From assembly GCF_029774175.1 (NCBI RefSeq), contig NZ_CP103834.1, positions 6,001-70,000 of the forward strand: a stretch of DNA of 64,000 nt, in the 5' to 3' direction. Positions 54,326-61,893 of this stretch are shown piece by piece; positions within the stretch are counted from its first letter, which is position 1, and every line of letters starts with the position of its first letter. The notes beneath the pieces are model-generated. The model had not been told where the DNA came from. It saw only the letters and a list, made by a program, of their open reading frames with translations, and ran no database searches. This DNA is from Actinobacillus genomosp. 1. Its GTDB lineage: Bacteria > Pseudomonadota > Gammaproteobacteria > Enterobacterales > Pasteurellaceae. Made by a program: the position numbers and the translations under genes.

Positions 54326-54341
54326 TGTGATTTAGTTCTCA
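54326..54341 (+). promoter_or_regulatory. CRP-type site upstream of aldA
   Basis: TGTGATTTAGTTCTCA matches TGTGA-N6-TCACA with one mismatch, 112 bases before the aldA ATG. TAGTAT (54358) or TATTTT (54361) could be the -10, placing the site at about -37 to -40, near an activating class II position. E. coli aldA is known to be CRP-dependent. The remainder of the 284-base rph-aldA gap is AT-rich with no gene. Confidence 0.6.
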
Positions 54342-54452
54342 TTTCTGATGATTAGAATAGTATTTTGTTGCGTATTTGTTAAATTAAAACTAAATTTTAA
54401 CAAATATTTAATATTTTAAAACTACTTGGATTCATCAAATGGAGATCAAACT

Positions 54453-55892
54453 ATGAAAATTATCCGTTCCTTTATTAATGGTAAGTTTGTCAGCAGCTTA
54501 ACAGGCACTTATGTGGATGTATTAAATCCGGCAACAGAAGAAGTGATTGCAAGAGAAGTGCAATCTTCTGCCGCAGATGTTGAAACGGCTTTAAGTGCAG
54601 CTCGTGCGGCACAACCGAGTTGGGAACGGCTGCCGGCGGTGGAAAGAGGCGTATATTTACATAAAATCGCCGACGGTATTCGCCAACGTGCCGATGAACT
54701 GACCGATGTGATTGTGGCTGAAGGCGGAAAAACGAAAGATCTTGCTCGTATTGAAGTGATGTTTACCGCGGATTATTTAGATTATCAAGCGGAATGGGCT
54801 CGTCGTTACGAAGGTGAAATTATTCAAAGTGATAGACCGAGAGAAAATATTTTATTATTTAAACGTCCTTTAGGCGTTATCGGCGGTATTTTACCTTGGA
54901 ACTTCCCTTTCTTTTTGATTGCGCGTAAAGCGGGACCTGCATTAGTTACCGGTAATACGATTGTCATTAAACCAAGCAGCTTAACACCGATTAACTGTGA
55001 GATTTTCTGTGAAATTGTGGAAAGCGTAGGTTTACCGGCAGGTGTATTTAACGTGGTGAATGGCGGTGTTGAAGTCGGTCAAGCTCTGGCAAGCAGTAAA
55101 AATGTGGATATGGTCAGTTTAACCGGCTCGGTCGGTGCCGGACGTGCGGTAATGGAAGCGGCAGCGAAAAATATTACTAAAGTTTCACTTGAGTTAGGCG
55201 GTAAAGCACCGGCAATCGTTTTGAAAGATGCCGATTTAGATTTGGCGGTGAAATCAATAATTGCTTCAAGAGTGGGTAACTCAGGTCAAATTTGTAACTG
55301 TGCCGAACGTGTCTATGTACATAATAGTGTTAAGGACGCATTTATTGAAAAAGCGGTTGAGGCAATGAAAGCGGTGCGTTATGGCAATCCGGCGGAAGCG
55401 GATGTCGGTAGTATCGAAATGGGGCCGTTAATTGAGGAAAGAGCGGTAGAACGAGTAAAAGAAAAAGTAGAACGTGCGTTAGATCAAGGTGCAAGATTAG
55501 TATGTGGCGGTAAACGTGCGGAAAGCAAAGGGTTCTATTTTGAACCGACCGTGTTAGTCGATATTAAAAATGATATGGATATTATGCATGAGGAAACCTT
55601 CGGTCCGGTCTTGCCGATTATGGGATTTGATACGCTTGATGAAGCGTTAGCGTTAGCGAATGATAGCGAATACGGCTTAACCAGTTCTGTTTATACCACG
55701 AATTTAAACGAAGCGTTTTATGTGACACGCCGTTTACAGTTCGGTGAAACTTATATCAATCGTGAAAACTTTGAAGCAATGCAAGGTTTCCATGCTGGCT
55801 GGAAGAAATCAGGTTTAGGCGGCGCGGATGGAAAACACGGTTTGGAGGAATTTTTACAAACGCAAGTAGTTTATTTAGAAACCGACATCTAA
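54453..55892 (+). CDS. aldA: Lactaldehyde/glycolaldehyde dehydrogenase
   Basis: An NAD-dependent aldehyde dehydrogenase very similar to E. coli AldA, which oxidises L-lactaldehyde (from fucose and rhamnose) and glycolaldehyde. From ATG 54453, with GGAG at 54441, it has 479 residues, the same as E. coli. It has ILPWNFPFFLIARK, SLTGSVGAGRAVM (cofactor loop), ELGGKAP (general base Glu), the catalytic Cys in GNSGQICNCAERVYV, and EETFGPVLP. The tail INRENFEAMQGFHAGWKKSG is AldA-like. Confidence 0.94.
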   Translation: MKIIRSFINGKFVSSLTGTYVDVLNPATEEVIAREVQSSAADVETALSAARAAQPSWERLPAVERGVYLHKIADGIRQRADELTDVIVAEGGKTKDLARIEVMFTADYLDYQAEWARRYEGEIIQSDRPRENILLFKRPLGVIGGILPWNFPFFLIARKAGPALVTGNTIVIKPSSLTPINCEIFCEIVESVGLPAGVFNVVNGGVEVGQALASSKNVDMVSLTGSVGAGRAVMEAAAKNITKVSLELGGKAPAIVLKDADLDLAVKSIIASRVGNSGQICNCAERVYVHNSVKDAFIEKAVEAMKAVRYGNPAEADVGSIEMGPLIEERAVERVKEKVERALDQGARLVCGGKRAESKGFYFEPTVLVDIKNDMDIMHEETFGPVLPIMGFDTLDEALALANDSEYGLTSSVYTTNLNEAFYVTRRLQFGETYINRENFEAMQGFHAGWKKSGLGGADGKHGLEEFLQTQVVYLETDI

Positions 55893-55909
55893 TCATATTA
55901 TCCAAAAAT

Positions 55910-55945
55910 AAAAAATCTCAATTGCGAAAGCGGTTGAGATTTTTT
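55910..55945 (+). terminator. Intrinsic terminator after aldA
   Basis: AAAAATCTCAA and TTGAGATTTTT pair over 11 bases around a 13-base loop; a T run ends the stem. It also carries a USS-like AAAGCGGT in the loop. Confidence 0.85.
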
Positions 55946-56034
55946 ATTTTCAGAAAACTTCTCTCACTCTTTAACTTACAATCTTAGCTAAAAAAGGCTA
56001 GAATTATTTCAGACAAATAAAATAAGGAATAATT

Positions 56035-56898
56035 ATGATTTATAGTATGACCGCTTTCGCCCATTTAGAAATTAAAAAAGAATGGGGCAATGCCGTGTGG
56101 GAAATCCGCTCGGTGAATCAACGTTTTTTAGAGACCTATTTTCGTCTGCCGGAGCAATTCCGTAATTTAGAAATGACTTTGCGCGAGCGTTTACGTGCAT
56201 CATTAACACGCGGTAAAGTGGAATGTAGTTTACGTATCGAATTAAGTAATAACCAAAACAGTGAATTGGCATTAAATAAAGAGTATGCGGAAAAGGTAAT
56301 CAGCTCATTACAAACTTTGCGAGGCATTGCCGGTGAGGGCGAGATCAACTTAGTGGATATTTTACGTTATCCGGGCGTGGTCGATGCTCAAACACAAGAT
56401 TTGGATCAAATCAGGCAAGATCTGTTAGCCGGTTTTGAACAAATTTTAGCGGACTTTATTGCGATGCGTGGTCGTGAAGGTGCCAATTTACAAGCACTGA
56501 TCCAACAGCGTTTAGACACAATTGCCGAGATCGCAACCAAAGTACAAGCACAGATGCCGGAAATTCTGCAATGGCAGAAAGATAAATTACAACAACGTTT
56601 TGATGAGCTGAATTTACAATTAGATCCGCAACGTTTAGAGCAAGAAATGGTGTTAACCGCACAGCGTGTGGATGTGGCGGAAGAATTAGACCGCTTACAA
56701 TTACACGTGAAAGAAACGACTAACGTCTTGAAAAAAGGCGGAGCGGTTGGTCGTAAATTGGACTTTATGATGCAAGAATTAAACCGTGAATCTAATACAT
56801 TAGCATCAAAATCAATTAATGCGGATGTAACCAATTCGGCGGTTGAATTAAAAGTGTTAATCGAACAAATGCGTGAGCAAATTCAAAATTTAGAGTAG
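56035..56898 (+). CDS. yicC: YicC family protein (RNA-degradation-linked)
   Basis: A 287-residue protein with the YicC-like N-terminal domain (MIYSMTAFAHLEIKKEWGNAVWEIRSVNQRFLE) and the C-terminal DUF1732 block (QEMVLTAQRVDVAEELDRLQLHVKET, GRKLDFMMQELNRESNTLASKS). E. coli YicC is reported to act as an endoribonuclease or adapter in small-RNA decay. In E. coli yicC is divergent from rph; here rph is also close by, separated by aldA. AAGGAA precedes the ATG. Confidence 0.95.
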   Translation: MIYSMTAFAHLEIKKEWGNAVWEIRSVNQRFLETYFRLPEQFRNLEMTLRERLRASLTRGKVECSLRIELSNNQNSELALNKEYAEKVISSLQTLRGIAGEGEINLVDILRYPGVVDAQTQDLDQIRQDLLAGFEQILADFIAMRGREGANLQALIQQRLDTIAEIATKVQAQMPEILQWQKDKLQQRFDELNLQLDPQRLEQEMVLTAQRVDVAEELDRLQLHVKETTNVLKKGGAVGRKLDFMMQELNRESNTLASKSINADVTNSAVELKVLIEQMREQIQNLE

Positions 56899-56906
56899 GT
56901 GTTTTT

Positions 56907-57794
56907 ATGACGTGTGAATGTAGCAAAATCAGTAATAGTCACCCAGATCTCTGCGTGCAACTTTCTCAGTATCGTTTAATTGAAATTGCAGGTGTGGATG
57001 CTGAGAAATATCTTCAAGGACAATTAACCTGTGATGTAGCGAAACTGGCAGAAGGTGAGCATACTTTAACTTGCCATTGTGATCCGAAAGGCAAAATGAG
57101 TGCGTTAATCCGTTTATATCGTCAAGCGGCAGATAAATTTATCGCCATGATTCATGCGGATTTATTACCGGAAGCACTTAACCAATTAAAAAAATATGCG
57201 GTGTTTTCTAAGGTTACTTTCACCGAATTAGATATGCCGATTTATGGCGTAACAAGCGGTGAGATTTTGGCAAAACTTTGCGAAAATACGACCGCTTTGG
57301 TGATTCCGCAAGGGCAAAAACGTGCGATTGTTTGGGGCGAAACGCTAGAAACCAATGCCGACAGCCAATTGTGGGATTTAATCGACATTCAAGACGGGAT
57401 TCCGATGTTGCTAAAAGCGAATCAATTTGAATTGATTCCGCAGGCAACCAATTTACAAGCGGTCGAAAATGCGATTTCTTTTACTAAAGGCTGTTATATC
57501 GGGCAAGAAACAGTAGCGCGTGCAAAATATCGTGGTGCGAATAAGCGAGCAATGTTTACTTTAGTCGGCAAATTTGAAGGTGAGGTGAGCTTACCGGAGG
57601 TTGGTGGCTCGGTTGAAATGCAGCTTGGTGAAAATTGGCGTGCAACCGGCACAATCTTAAATAGCGTGGCATATCAAAATAAACTTTGGTTGCAAGTGGT
57701 AATGAATAATGATGTTGAAGCAGATAGCGCATTTAGAATCAACGGAATTCCATTAGCCATTTGCGATTTGCCTTACAGCTTTAAAGACGCATAA
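56907..57794 (+). CDS. ygfZ: tRNA-modifying folate-binding protein YgfZ
   Basis: YgfZ is a folate-dependent protein that supports iron-sulfur enzymes such as MiaB. The 295-residue protein has the family signature KGCYIGQE at residues 194-201 (with the key Cys196) and the GcvT-like fold segments QGQLTCDVA and HCDPKGKMSALIRLY. Residues 116-131 (TSGEILAKLCENTTAL) are encoded by an inverted USS pair, probably a surface loop. It starts 8 bases after yicC, so both are one operon. Confidence 0.94.
   Translation: MTCECSKISNSHPDLCVQLSQYRLIEIAGVDAEKYLQGQLTCDVAKLAEGEHTLTCHCDPKGKMSALIRLYRQAADKFIAMIHADLLPEALNQLKKYAVFSKVTFTELDMPIYGVTSGEILAKLCENTTALVIPQGQKRAIVWGETLETNADSQLWDLIDIQDGIPMLLKANQFELIPQATNLQAVENAISFTKGCYIGQETVARAKYRGANKRAMFTLVGKFEGEVSLPEVGGSVEMQLGENWRATGTILNSVAYQNKLWLQVVMNNDVEADSAFRINGIPLAICDLPYSFKDA
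57252..57298. repeat. Inverted USS pair inside ygfZ
   Basis: ACAAGCGGT (57252-57260) faces CGACCGCTTT (57289-57298) with complementary TTTGGCAAAACTTTGCGAAA in between. It is read in frame, giving residues 116-131 of YgfZ. Confidence 0.8.
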
Positions 57795-57796
57795 AC

Positions 57797-57832
57797 AAAA
57801 AACGGAGAATGAACCTTCATTCTCCGTTTTTT
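57797..57832. terminator. Bidirectional terminator between ygfZ and the ferredoxin gene
   Basis: AAAAAACGGAGAATGAA-CC-TTCATTCTCCGTTTTTT, a perfect 17-bp stem with built-in A and T tracts between convergent genes. Confidence 0.93.
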
Positions 57833-57844
57833 TACATTTTATTT

Positions 57845-58105
57845 TTATATCTTATCCGGGTGATGAATCATCACAAATCTTTCCCATAACTCTTCTTGCG
57901 TTTCTTGATGTTCCGGATCCGGAATAATACAGTTAGTAATCGGGCAAACTTTTTGACAAGTCGGCTTTTCATAATGTCCGACACATTCGGTACATAACAC
58001 CGGATCAATCACATACACATCATCACCGATTGAAATCGCTTCATTCGGACATTCGGGTAAGCACATATCACAGTTGGTACATTTGTGGGTAATCAGTAAA
58101 GCCAT
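57845..58105 (-). CDS. yfhL: YfhL-type 2[4Fe-4S] ferredoxin
   Basis: A small cytoplasmic electron carrier. From ATG 58105 (MALLITHKCTNCDMC) it has 86 residues. Cluster ligands are CTNCDMCLPECP (Cys9, 12, 15, 19) and CTECVGHYEKPTCQKVCP with the longer Cys-Cys spacing of the Allochromatium-type ferredoxins. E. coli YfhL is nearly the same length. An in-frame extension to 58219 encodes a hydrophobic stretch that I judge not to be translated. Confidence 0.92.
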   Translation of the reverse strand: MALLITHKCTNCDMCLPECPNEAISIGDDVYVIDPVLCTECVGHYEKPTCQKVCPITNCIIPDPEHQETQEELWERFVMIHHPDKI

Positions 58106-58200
58106 AAGTTCAGAGTATTCTAAAAAATGAGCGATTATACAGATAAAGATAAAAATAGGAATGGATTTTACATAGACTTGCATAGTTAAGCGGCACAAGT

Positions 58201-58242
58201 AAGCGGTTAAATTTGCCACTTTTTTAGTAAATTTAACCGCTT
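58201..58242 (-). terminator. Inverted USS pair after narP
   Basis: AAGCGGTTAAATTT (58201-58214) pairs perfectly over 14 bases with AAATTTAACCGCTT (58229-58242), eight bases beyond the narP stop. The T tract on the minus strand is short (TTACTT). Confidence 0.75.
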
Positions 58243-58249
58243 GCTGGGA

Positions 58250-58879
58250 TTAGCCCTTTTGTTGCTCGAGATAAAGTACGGTAGCCGCGACGCGAGAGTG
58301 AACGTTTAATTTACGTAATAAATTGCGAATATGTACTTTGACGGTTTCTTCCGAAATAAATAATTGGCTGGCAATCTGTTTATTCGACATACCGGTCGCA
58401 ATCCATTGTAAAACATCACGCTCGCGATCGGTTAATACGCTTAACGGATCGTTCTCCGGACGGCGTTCTAATAGATGTTGTTTAACGCTTTCGCTTAATA
58501 CGGTTTCGCCCTGTGCCGCCTTGCGAATGTTTTCGACTAATTCTGCGGTATCGCTGTCTTTTAATAGATAGCCGTCCACACCGGCATCCATCAGGGCGAA
58601 AATATCGGACTGCTCATCCGAAACGGTTAATACGATAATACGACTATCAATACCGTGCTTTCTTAATGCACGTAGCGTATCTAAGCCGGAAATCCCTTTC
58701 ATATTTAAATCCAAGATAATTAAATCGGGGTTCTTATCTAAAGCGATGCTAATACCGTCCGTGCCATTACTCGCCTCACCGACAATAATAAAGTTATCTT
58801 CTAATTCTAAAATTTGTCGAATGCCTTGACGCATTAAAGGATGATCGTCAATTAAAAGTATTTTATAAGGTTCGCTCAT
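58250..58879 (-). CDS. narP: Nitrate/nitrite response regulator NarP
   Basis: A LuxR/NarL-type response regulator paired with the sensor NarQ, controlling anaerobic respiration genes. From ATG 58879, with a near-perfect GGAGGTAAC site, it has 209 residues. The receiver domain has LLIDDHPLMRQG and phospho-acceptor Asp57 in LIILDLNMKG; the C-terminal helix-turn-helix has LTDRERDVLQWIATGMSNKQIA and EETVKVHIRNLLRKLNVHSRVAA. The sequence is closer to NarP than to NarL. narQ is not in the window. Confidence 0.95.
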   Translation of the reverse strand: MSEPYKILLIDDHPLMRQGIRQILELEDNFIIVGEASNGTDGISIALDKNPDLIILDLNMKGISGLDTLRALRKHGIDSRIIVLTVSDEQSDIFALMDAGVDGYLLKDSDTAELVENIRKAAQGETVLSESVKQHLLERRPENDPLSVLTDRERDVLQWIATGMSNKQIASQLFISEETVKVHIRNLLRKLNVHSRVAATVLYLEQQKG

Positions 58880-58935
58880 TGTTACCTCCAACGGAAATGG
58901 AAGAAATTGTGCTTGTTATATTTAACTAAAGCAAG

Positions 58936-58952
58936 TTACCCATTTTGGGTAA
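58936..58952 (-). promoter_or_regulatory. Palindrome upstream of narP resembling a NarP heptamer pair
   Basis: TTACCCATTTTGGGTAA is a perfect 7-3-7 inverted repeat, 57 bases before the narP start. NarL/NarP sites are inverted TACYYMT heptamers, normally two bases apart. Here TACCCAT and its complement are spaced one base apart, so the fit is close but not exact. It may serve narP, rlmKL, or both. Confidence 0.5.
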
Positions 58953-59081
58953 TTCAACTAATTTTTGATCTGTACCAAGTTATTGTCCAGTTAAATTTCC
59001 GTTTGATTTGTAAAACTTTTCAACTATTAGACCGCTTGTTCCGCTATAATAACGCTAATTTTAGCTAAAAGAATGATAATA

Positions 59082-61220
59082 ATGACAACTCAAACAACTT
59101 ATTTCGCCACCGCTGCTCGTGGCTTTGAAGAAATGTTAAAAACAGAACTGGAGCAGATCTGCCAAGCCGAGTGTAAAGTCACACAAGGCGGAGTACATTT
59201 TACGACGACCCAACGAGGGGCATATCAGGCGTTACTACACAGTCGTTTGGCTTCTCGCATCTTATTACCGTTGGTAACTACTAAAATTTTTAGTGATCTG
59301 GATTTATACGCCACGATCGTCGGTATCAACTGGGCGGAAATTTTTGATCCTCGCGATACCTTCTTTGTCGATTTCAACGGCACTAACCGAGAGATCCGTA
59401 ACACGCAATTCGGTGCGATGCGAGTAAAAGACGGCGTAGTCGATTATTTTGAACGTAAAGGCTTTGCTCGCCCGACCGTAGATAAAGATCATGCGGATAT
59501 TCGTATTCACGTTTATCTTGACCGAGAAAATATGGTGGTATCGCTTGATTTAAGCGGTGATGCGTTACATATGCGAGGCTACCGTGAAGACACAGGTAAA
59601 GCACCGTTACGTGAAACATTGGCAGCGGCGATAGTTCTTCGTTCCGGATGGCAAAAAGGTACTCCGTTGGTTGATCCGATGTGTGGTTCCGGTACGTTAT
59701 TGATTGAAGCGGCACAAATGCAAGCGGGGATTGCACCACAATTACACCGTAAGCATTGGGGCTTTAATGCGTGGAAAGGACATCAACAAGCGGTATGGAA
59801 AGAGGTGCTGGAACAAGCTTATTTGCAACAAAATGAAGAAATTCAACCGCTTTTCTTCGGCTTTGACCTTGATCATCGTGTATTGGCTAAAGCAAGACAG
59901 AATGCGAAAAATGCCGGTGTGGCACATTTAATTCAATGGCAACAAGGTGATGTAGCGGCGTTAAAAAATCCTTGCCCTGAACAAGTCGGTACGGTGATTT
60001 GTAACCCGCCGTACGGTGAACGTTTAGGCACAACGCCGGCACTGATTGCACTTTATTCGGTATTCGGACAACGTTTAAAACAACAATTCAGTGGTTGGAA
60101 TGCCTCGATTTTTAGTGGTGAACCGGAATTATTGAACTGTTTACGTTTACGTTCTCACCGTCAATTCAAAGCGAAAAATGGTCCATTAGACTGTTTACAA
60201 AAGAATTATCAAATTAGCGAACGCACAGTAGCAGAGGAGCAAGCTGATGAACTTAAATTTGAGCAAAATGCACAAGTTGCCCCCGACTTTGCGAATCGTT
60301 TAGCGAAGAATATTAAGAAAATTGAAAAATGGGCGAAGCAACAAGGTATTAATGCGTACCGTTTATATGATGCGGATTTACCTGAATATAATTTAGCGGT
60401 TGATCGCTATGATGATCATATTGTGGTACAAGAGTATGCCGCACCGAAAAACATCGACGAACAAAAAGCTCGCCAACGCTTACTCGATGCCGTGTCTGCA
60501 ACCTTGTATGTAACGGGCGTGGAAACCAATAAGTTGGTATTAAAAGTACGTCAAAAGCAGAAAGGTACAAACCAATATGAGAAATTAGCCAATAAAGGTG
60601 ATTATTTCTACGTCACCGAATACGGTGCAAAATTATGGGTGAATTTGACCGATTATCTTGATACCGGCTTATTCTTAGATCACCGTCTAACACGTAAAAT
60701 GGTAGGGCAGATGGCAAAAGGTAAAACGTTCCTTAATCTTTTTGCTTACACCGGTTCAGCGACCATTCATGCCGCATTAAACGGTGCGAAATCGACCACC
60801 ACGGTGGATATGTCGAATACTTACCTGAATTGGGCGGAACAAAATTTAGAGCTAAATAATTTACCGCTACGTAATAACCGCTTATTCCAAGCCGATTGCT
60901 TACAGTGGTTGGCGGAATGTCGAGAACGCTTTGAATTGATTTTCGTTGATCCGCCGACGTTCTCTAATTCAAAACGAATGGAAGACAGTTGGGACGTACA
61001 GCGCGATCATATTAAGTTAATGACGCAGCTTAAACGCATTTTAACGGCAGACGGAACAATCGTATTCTCAAATAATAAGCGTGGCTTTAAAATGGATTTC
61101 GAAGGCTTAGCCGAATTAGGATTACAAGCGGAAAATATTTCGCATAAAACATTACCGCTTGATTTTGAGCGTAATCCGCAAATCCATAACTGTTGGATTA
61201 TTCGTCATATTGAAAATTAA
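59082..61220 (+). CDS. rlmL: Bifunctional 23S rRNA methyltransferase RlmKL (m2G2445, m7G2069)
   Basis: A fused enzyme: the N-terminal half (THUMP domain plus methyltransferase, RlmL) methylates G2445, and the C-terminal half (RlmK) methylates G2069. I use ATG 59082 (MTTQTTYFATAARGFEEML), as homologues start near LFATxxRG; an ATG three codons earlier (59073) is possible. Motifs are DPMCGSGTLLIEAA and VICNPPYGERLG (NPPY) in the first half, and FLNLFAYTGSATIHAALNGA and FVDPPTFSNS in the second. 712 residues; E. coli has 702. Confidence 0.96.
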   Translation: MTTQTTYFATAARGFEEMLKTELEQICQAECKVTQGGVHFTTTQRGAYQALLHSRLASRILLPLVTTKIFSDLDLYATIVGINWAEIFDPRDTFFVDFNGTNREIRNTQFGAMRVKDGVVDYFERKGFARPTVDKDHADIRIHVYLDRENMVVSLDLSGDALHMRGYREDTGKAPLRETLAAAIVLRSGWQKGTPLVDPMCGSGTLLIEAAQMQAGIAPQLHRKHWGFNAWKGHQQAVWKEVLEQAYLQQNEEIQPLFFGFDLDHRVLAKARQNAKNAGVAHLIQWQQGDVAALKNPCPEQVGTVICNPPYGERLGTTPALIALYSVFGQRLKQQFSGWNASIFSGEPELLNCLRLRSHRQFKAKNGPLDCLQKNYQISERTVAEEQADELKFEQNAQVAPDFANRLAKNIKKIEKWAKQQGINAYRLYDADLPEYNLAVDRYDDHIVVQEYAAPKNIDEQKARQRLLDAVSATLYVTGVETNKLVLKVRQKQKGTNQYEKLANKGDYFYVTEYGAKLWVNLTDYLDTGLFLDHRLTRKMVGQMAKGKTFLNLFAYTGSATIHAALNGAKSTTTVDMSNTYLNWAEQNLELNNLPLRNNRLFQADCLQWLAECRERFELIFVDPPTFSNSKRMEDSWDVQRDHIKLMTQLKRILTADGTIVFSNNKRGFKMDFEGLAELGLQAENISHKTLPLDFERNPQIHNCWIIRHIEN

Positions 61221-61222
61221 TA

Positions 61223-61265
61223 ATCACGGAATGCACGGAAAGTCTTATGCATTCTGTCTTTGTGA
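61223..61265 (+). repeat. Hairpin between rlmKL and trmL
   Basis: ATCAC (61223) and GTGAT (about 61261) frame an inner perfect pair GAATGCA / TGCATTC (61230 and 61248). The arm includes CACGGAA, a word shared with the hairpins at 27187 and 32563. No T run follows. Confidence 0.5.
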
Positions 61266-61277
61266 TGGTAAATAAAA

Positions 61278-61757
61278 ATGTTAGATATTGTTTTATATGA
61301 ACCGGAAATTCCACAAAACAGCGGTAATATTATCCGCTTGTGTGCGAATTGTGGTTTTAGATTACATATGATTGAACCGCTAGGTTTTGCGTGGGACGAT
61401 AAAAAGCTACGCCGTTCCGGCTTGGATTACCACGAGTTTGTCGATATTCAAAAATATAAGAATTTTGAAGATTTTCTAGAACGAGCTAAGCCAAAACGTT
61501 TATTTGCGCTGACAACTAAAGGCGAACCGAATCATAGCGAAGTGAGTTATGAATTAGGTGACTTCCTTATGTTTGGACCGGAAAGCCGTGGTATCCCCAT
61601 GGCAATTTTAGACACTTTACCAATGTCACAAAAAATCCGAGTACCAATGTGTAAAGACAGTCGCAGTATGAATCTCTCCAATACGGTGGCGGTTGTTGTA
61701 TATGAAGCGTGGCGTCAATTCGGTTACCAAGGTTCTGTGCCGAGACAGCCAATTTAG
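61278..61757 (+). CDS. trmL: tRNA (cytidine/uridine-34) 2'-O-methyltransferase
   Basis: A minimal SPOUT methyltransferase that 2'-O-methylates the wobble base of two tRNA-Leu species. The 159-residue protein is nearly all SPOUT domain: EPEIPQNSGNIIRLCANCG (motif 1), FGPESRGIP (motif 2) and IRVPMCKDSRSMNLSNTVAVVVYEAWRQ (motif 3, knot). H. influenzae YibK (HI0766), a structural model for this family, has the same size. Ends before a USS hairpin and a bidirectional terminator. Confidence 0.97.
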   Translation: MLDIVLYEPEIPQNSGNIIRLCANCGFRLHMIEPLGFAWDDKKLRRSGLDYHEFVDIQKYKNFEDFLERAKPKRLFALTTKGEPNHSEVSYELGDFLMFGPESRGIPMAILDTLPMSQKIRVPMCKDSRSMNLSNTVAVVVYEAWRQFGYQGSVPRQPI

Positions 61758-61774
61758 CTTAGTGCTATCAAATT

Positions 61775-61831
61775 ACAAGCGGTTAATTTTGCTTAAGAAT
61801 TTGCAAATTATTCCGAGAAATTGACCGCTTG
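61775..61831 (+). repeat. Inverted USS pair after trmL
   Basis: ACAAGCGGTTAATTTTGC near 61775 faces TTGACCGCTTG ending near 61831, with a TTTGCAAA palindrome between. It lies just upstream of a separate, stronger terminator. Confidence 0.6.
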
Positions 61832-61846
61832 CCTAAGTCACATAAA

Positions 61847-61876
61847 AAAATCCCAAGCATTCGCTTGGGATTTTTG
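61847..61876. terminator. Bidirectional terminator between trmL and talB
   Basis: AAAATCCCAAGC-ATTC-GCTTGGGATTTT, a perfect 12-bp stem flanked by A and T tracts between convergent genes. Confidence 0.93.
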
Positions 61877-61893
61877 TTTCAATCATTCAGTAA

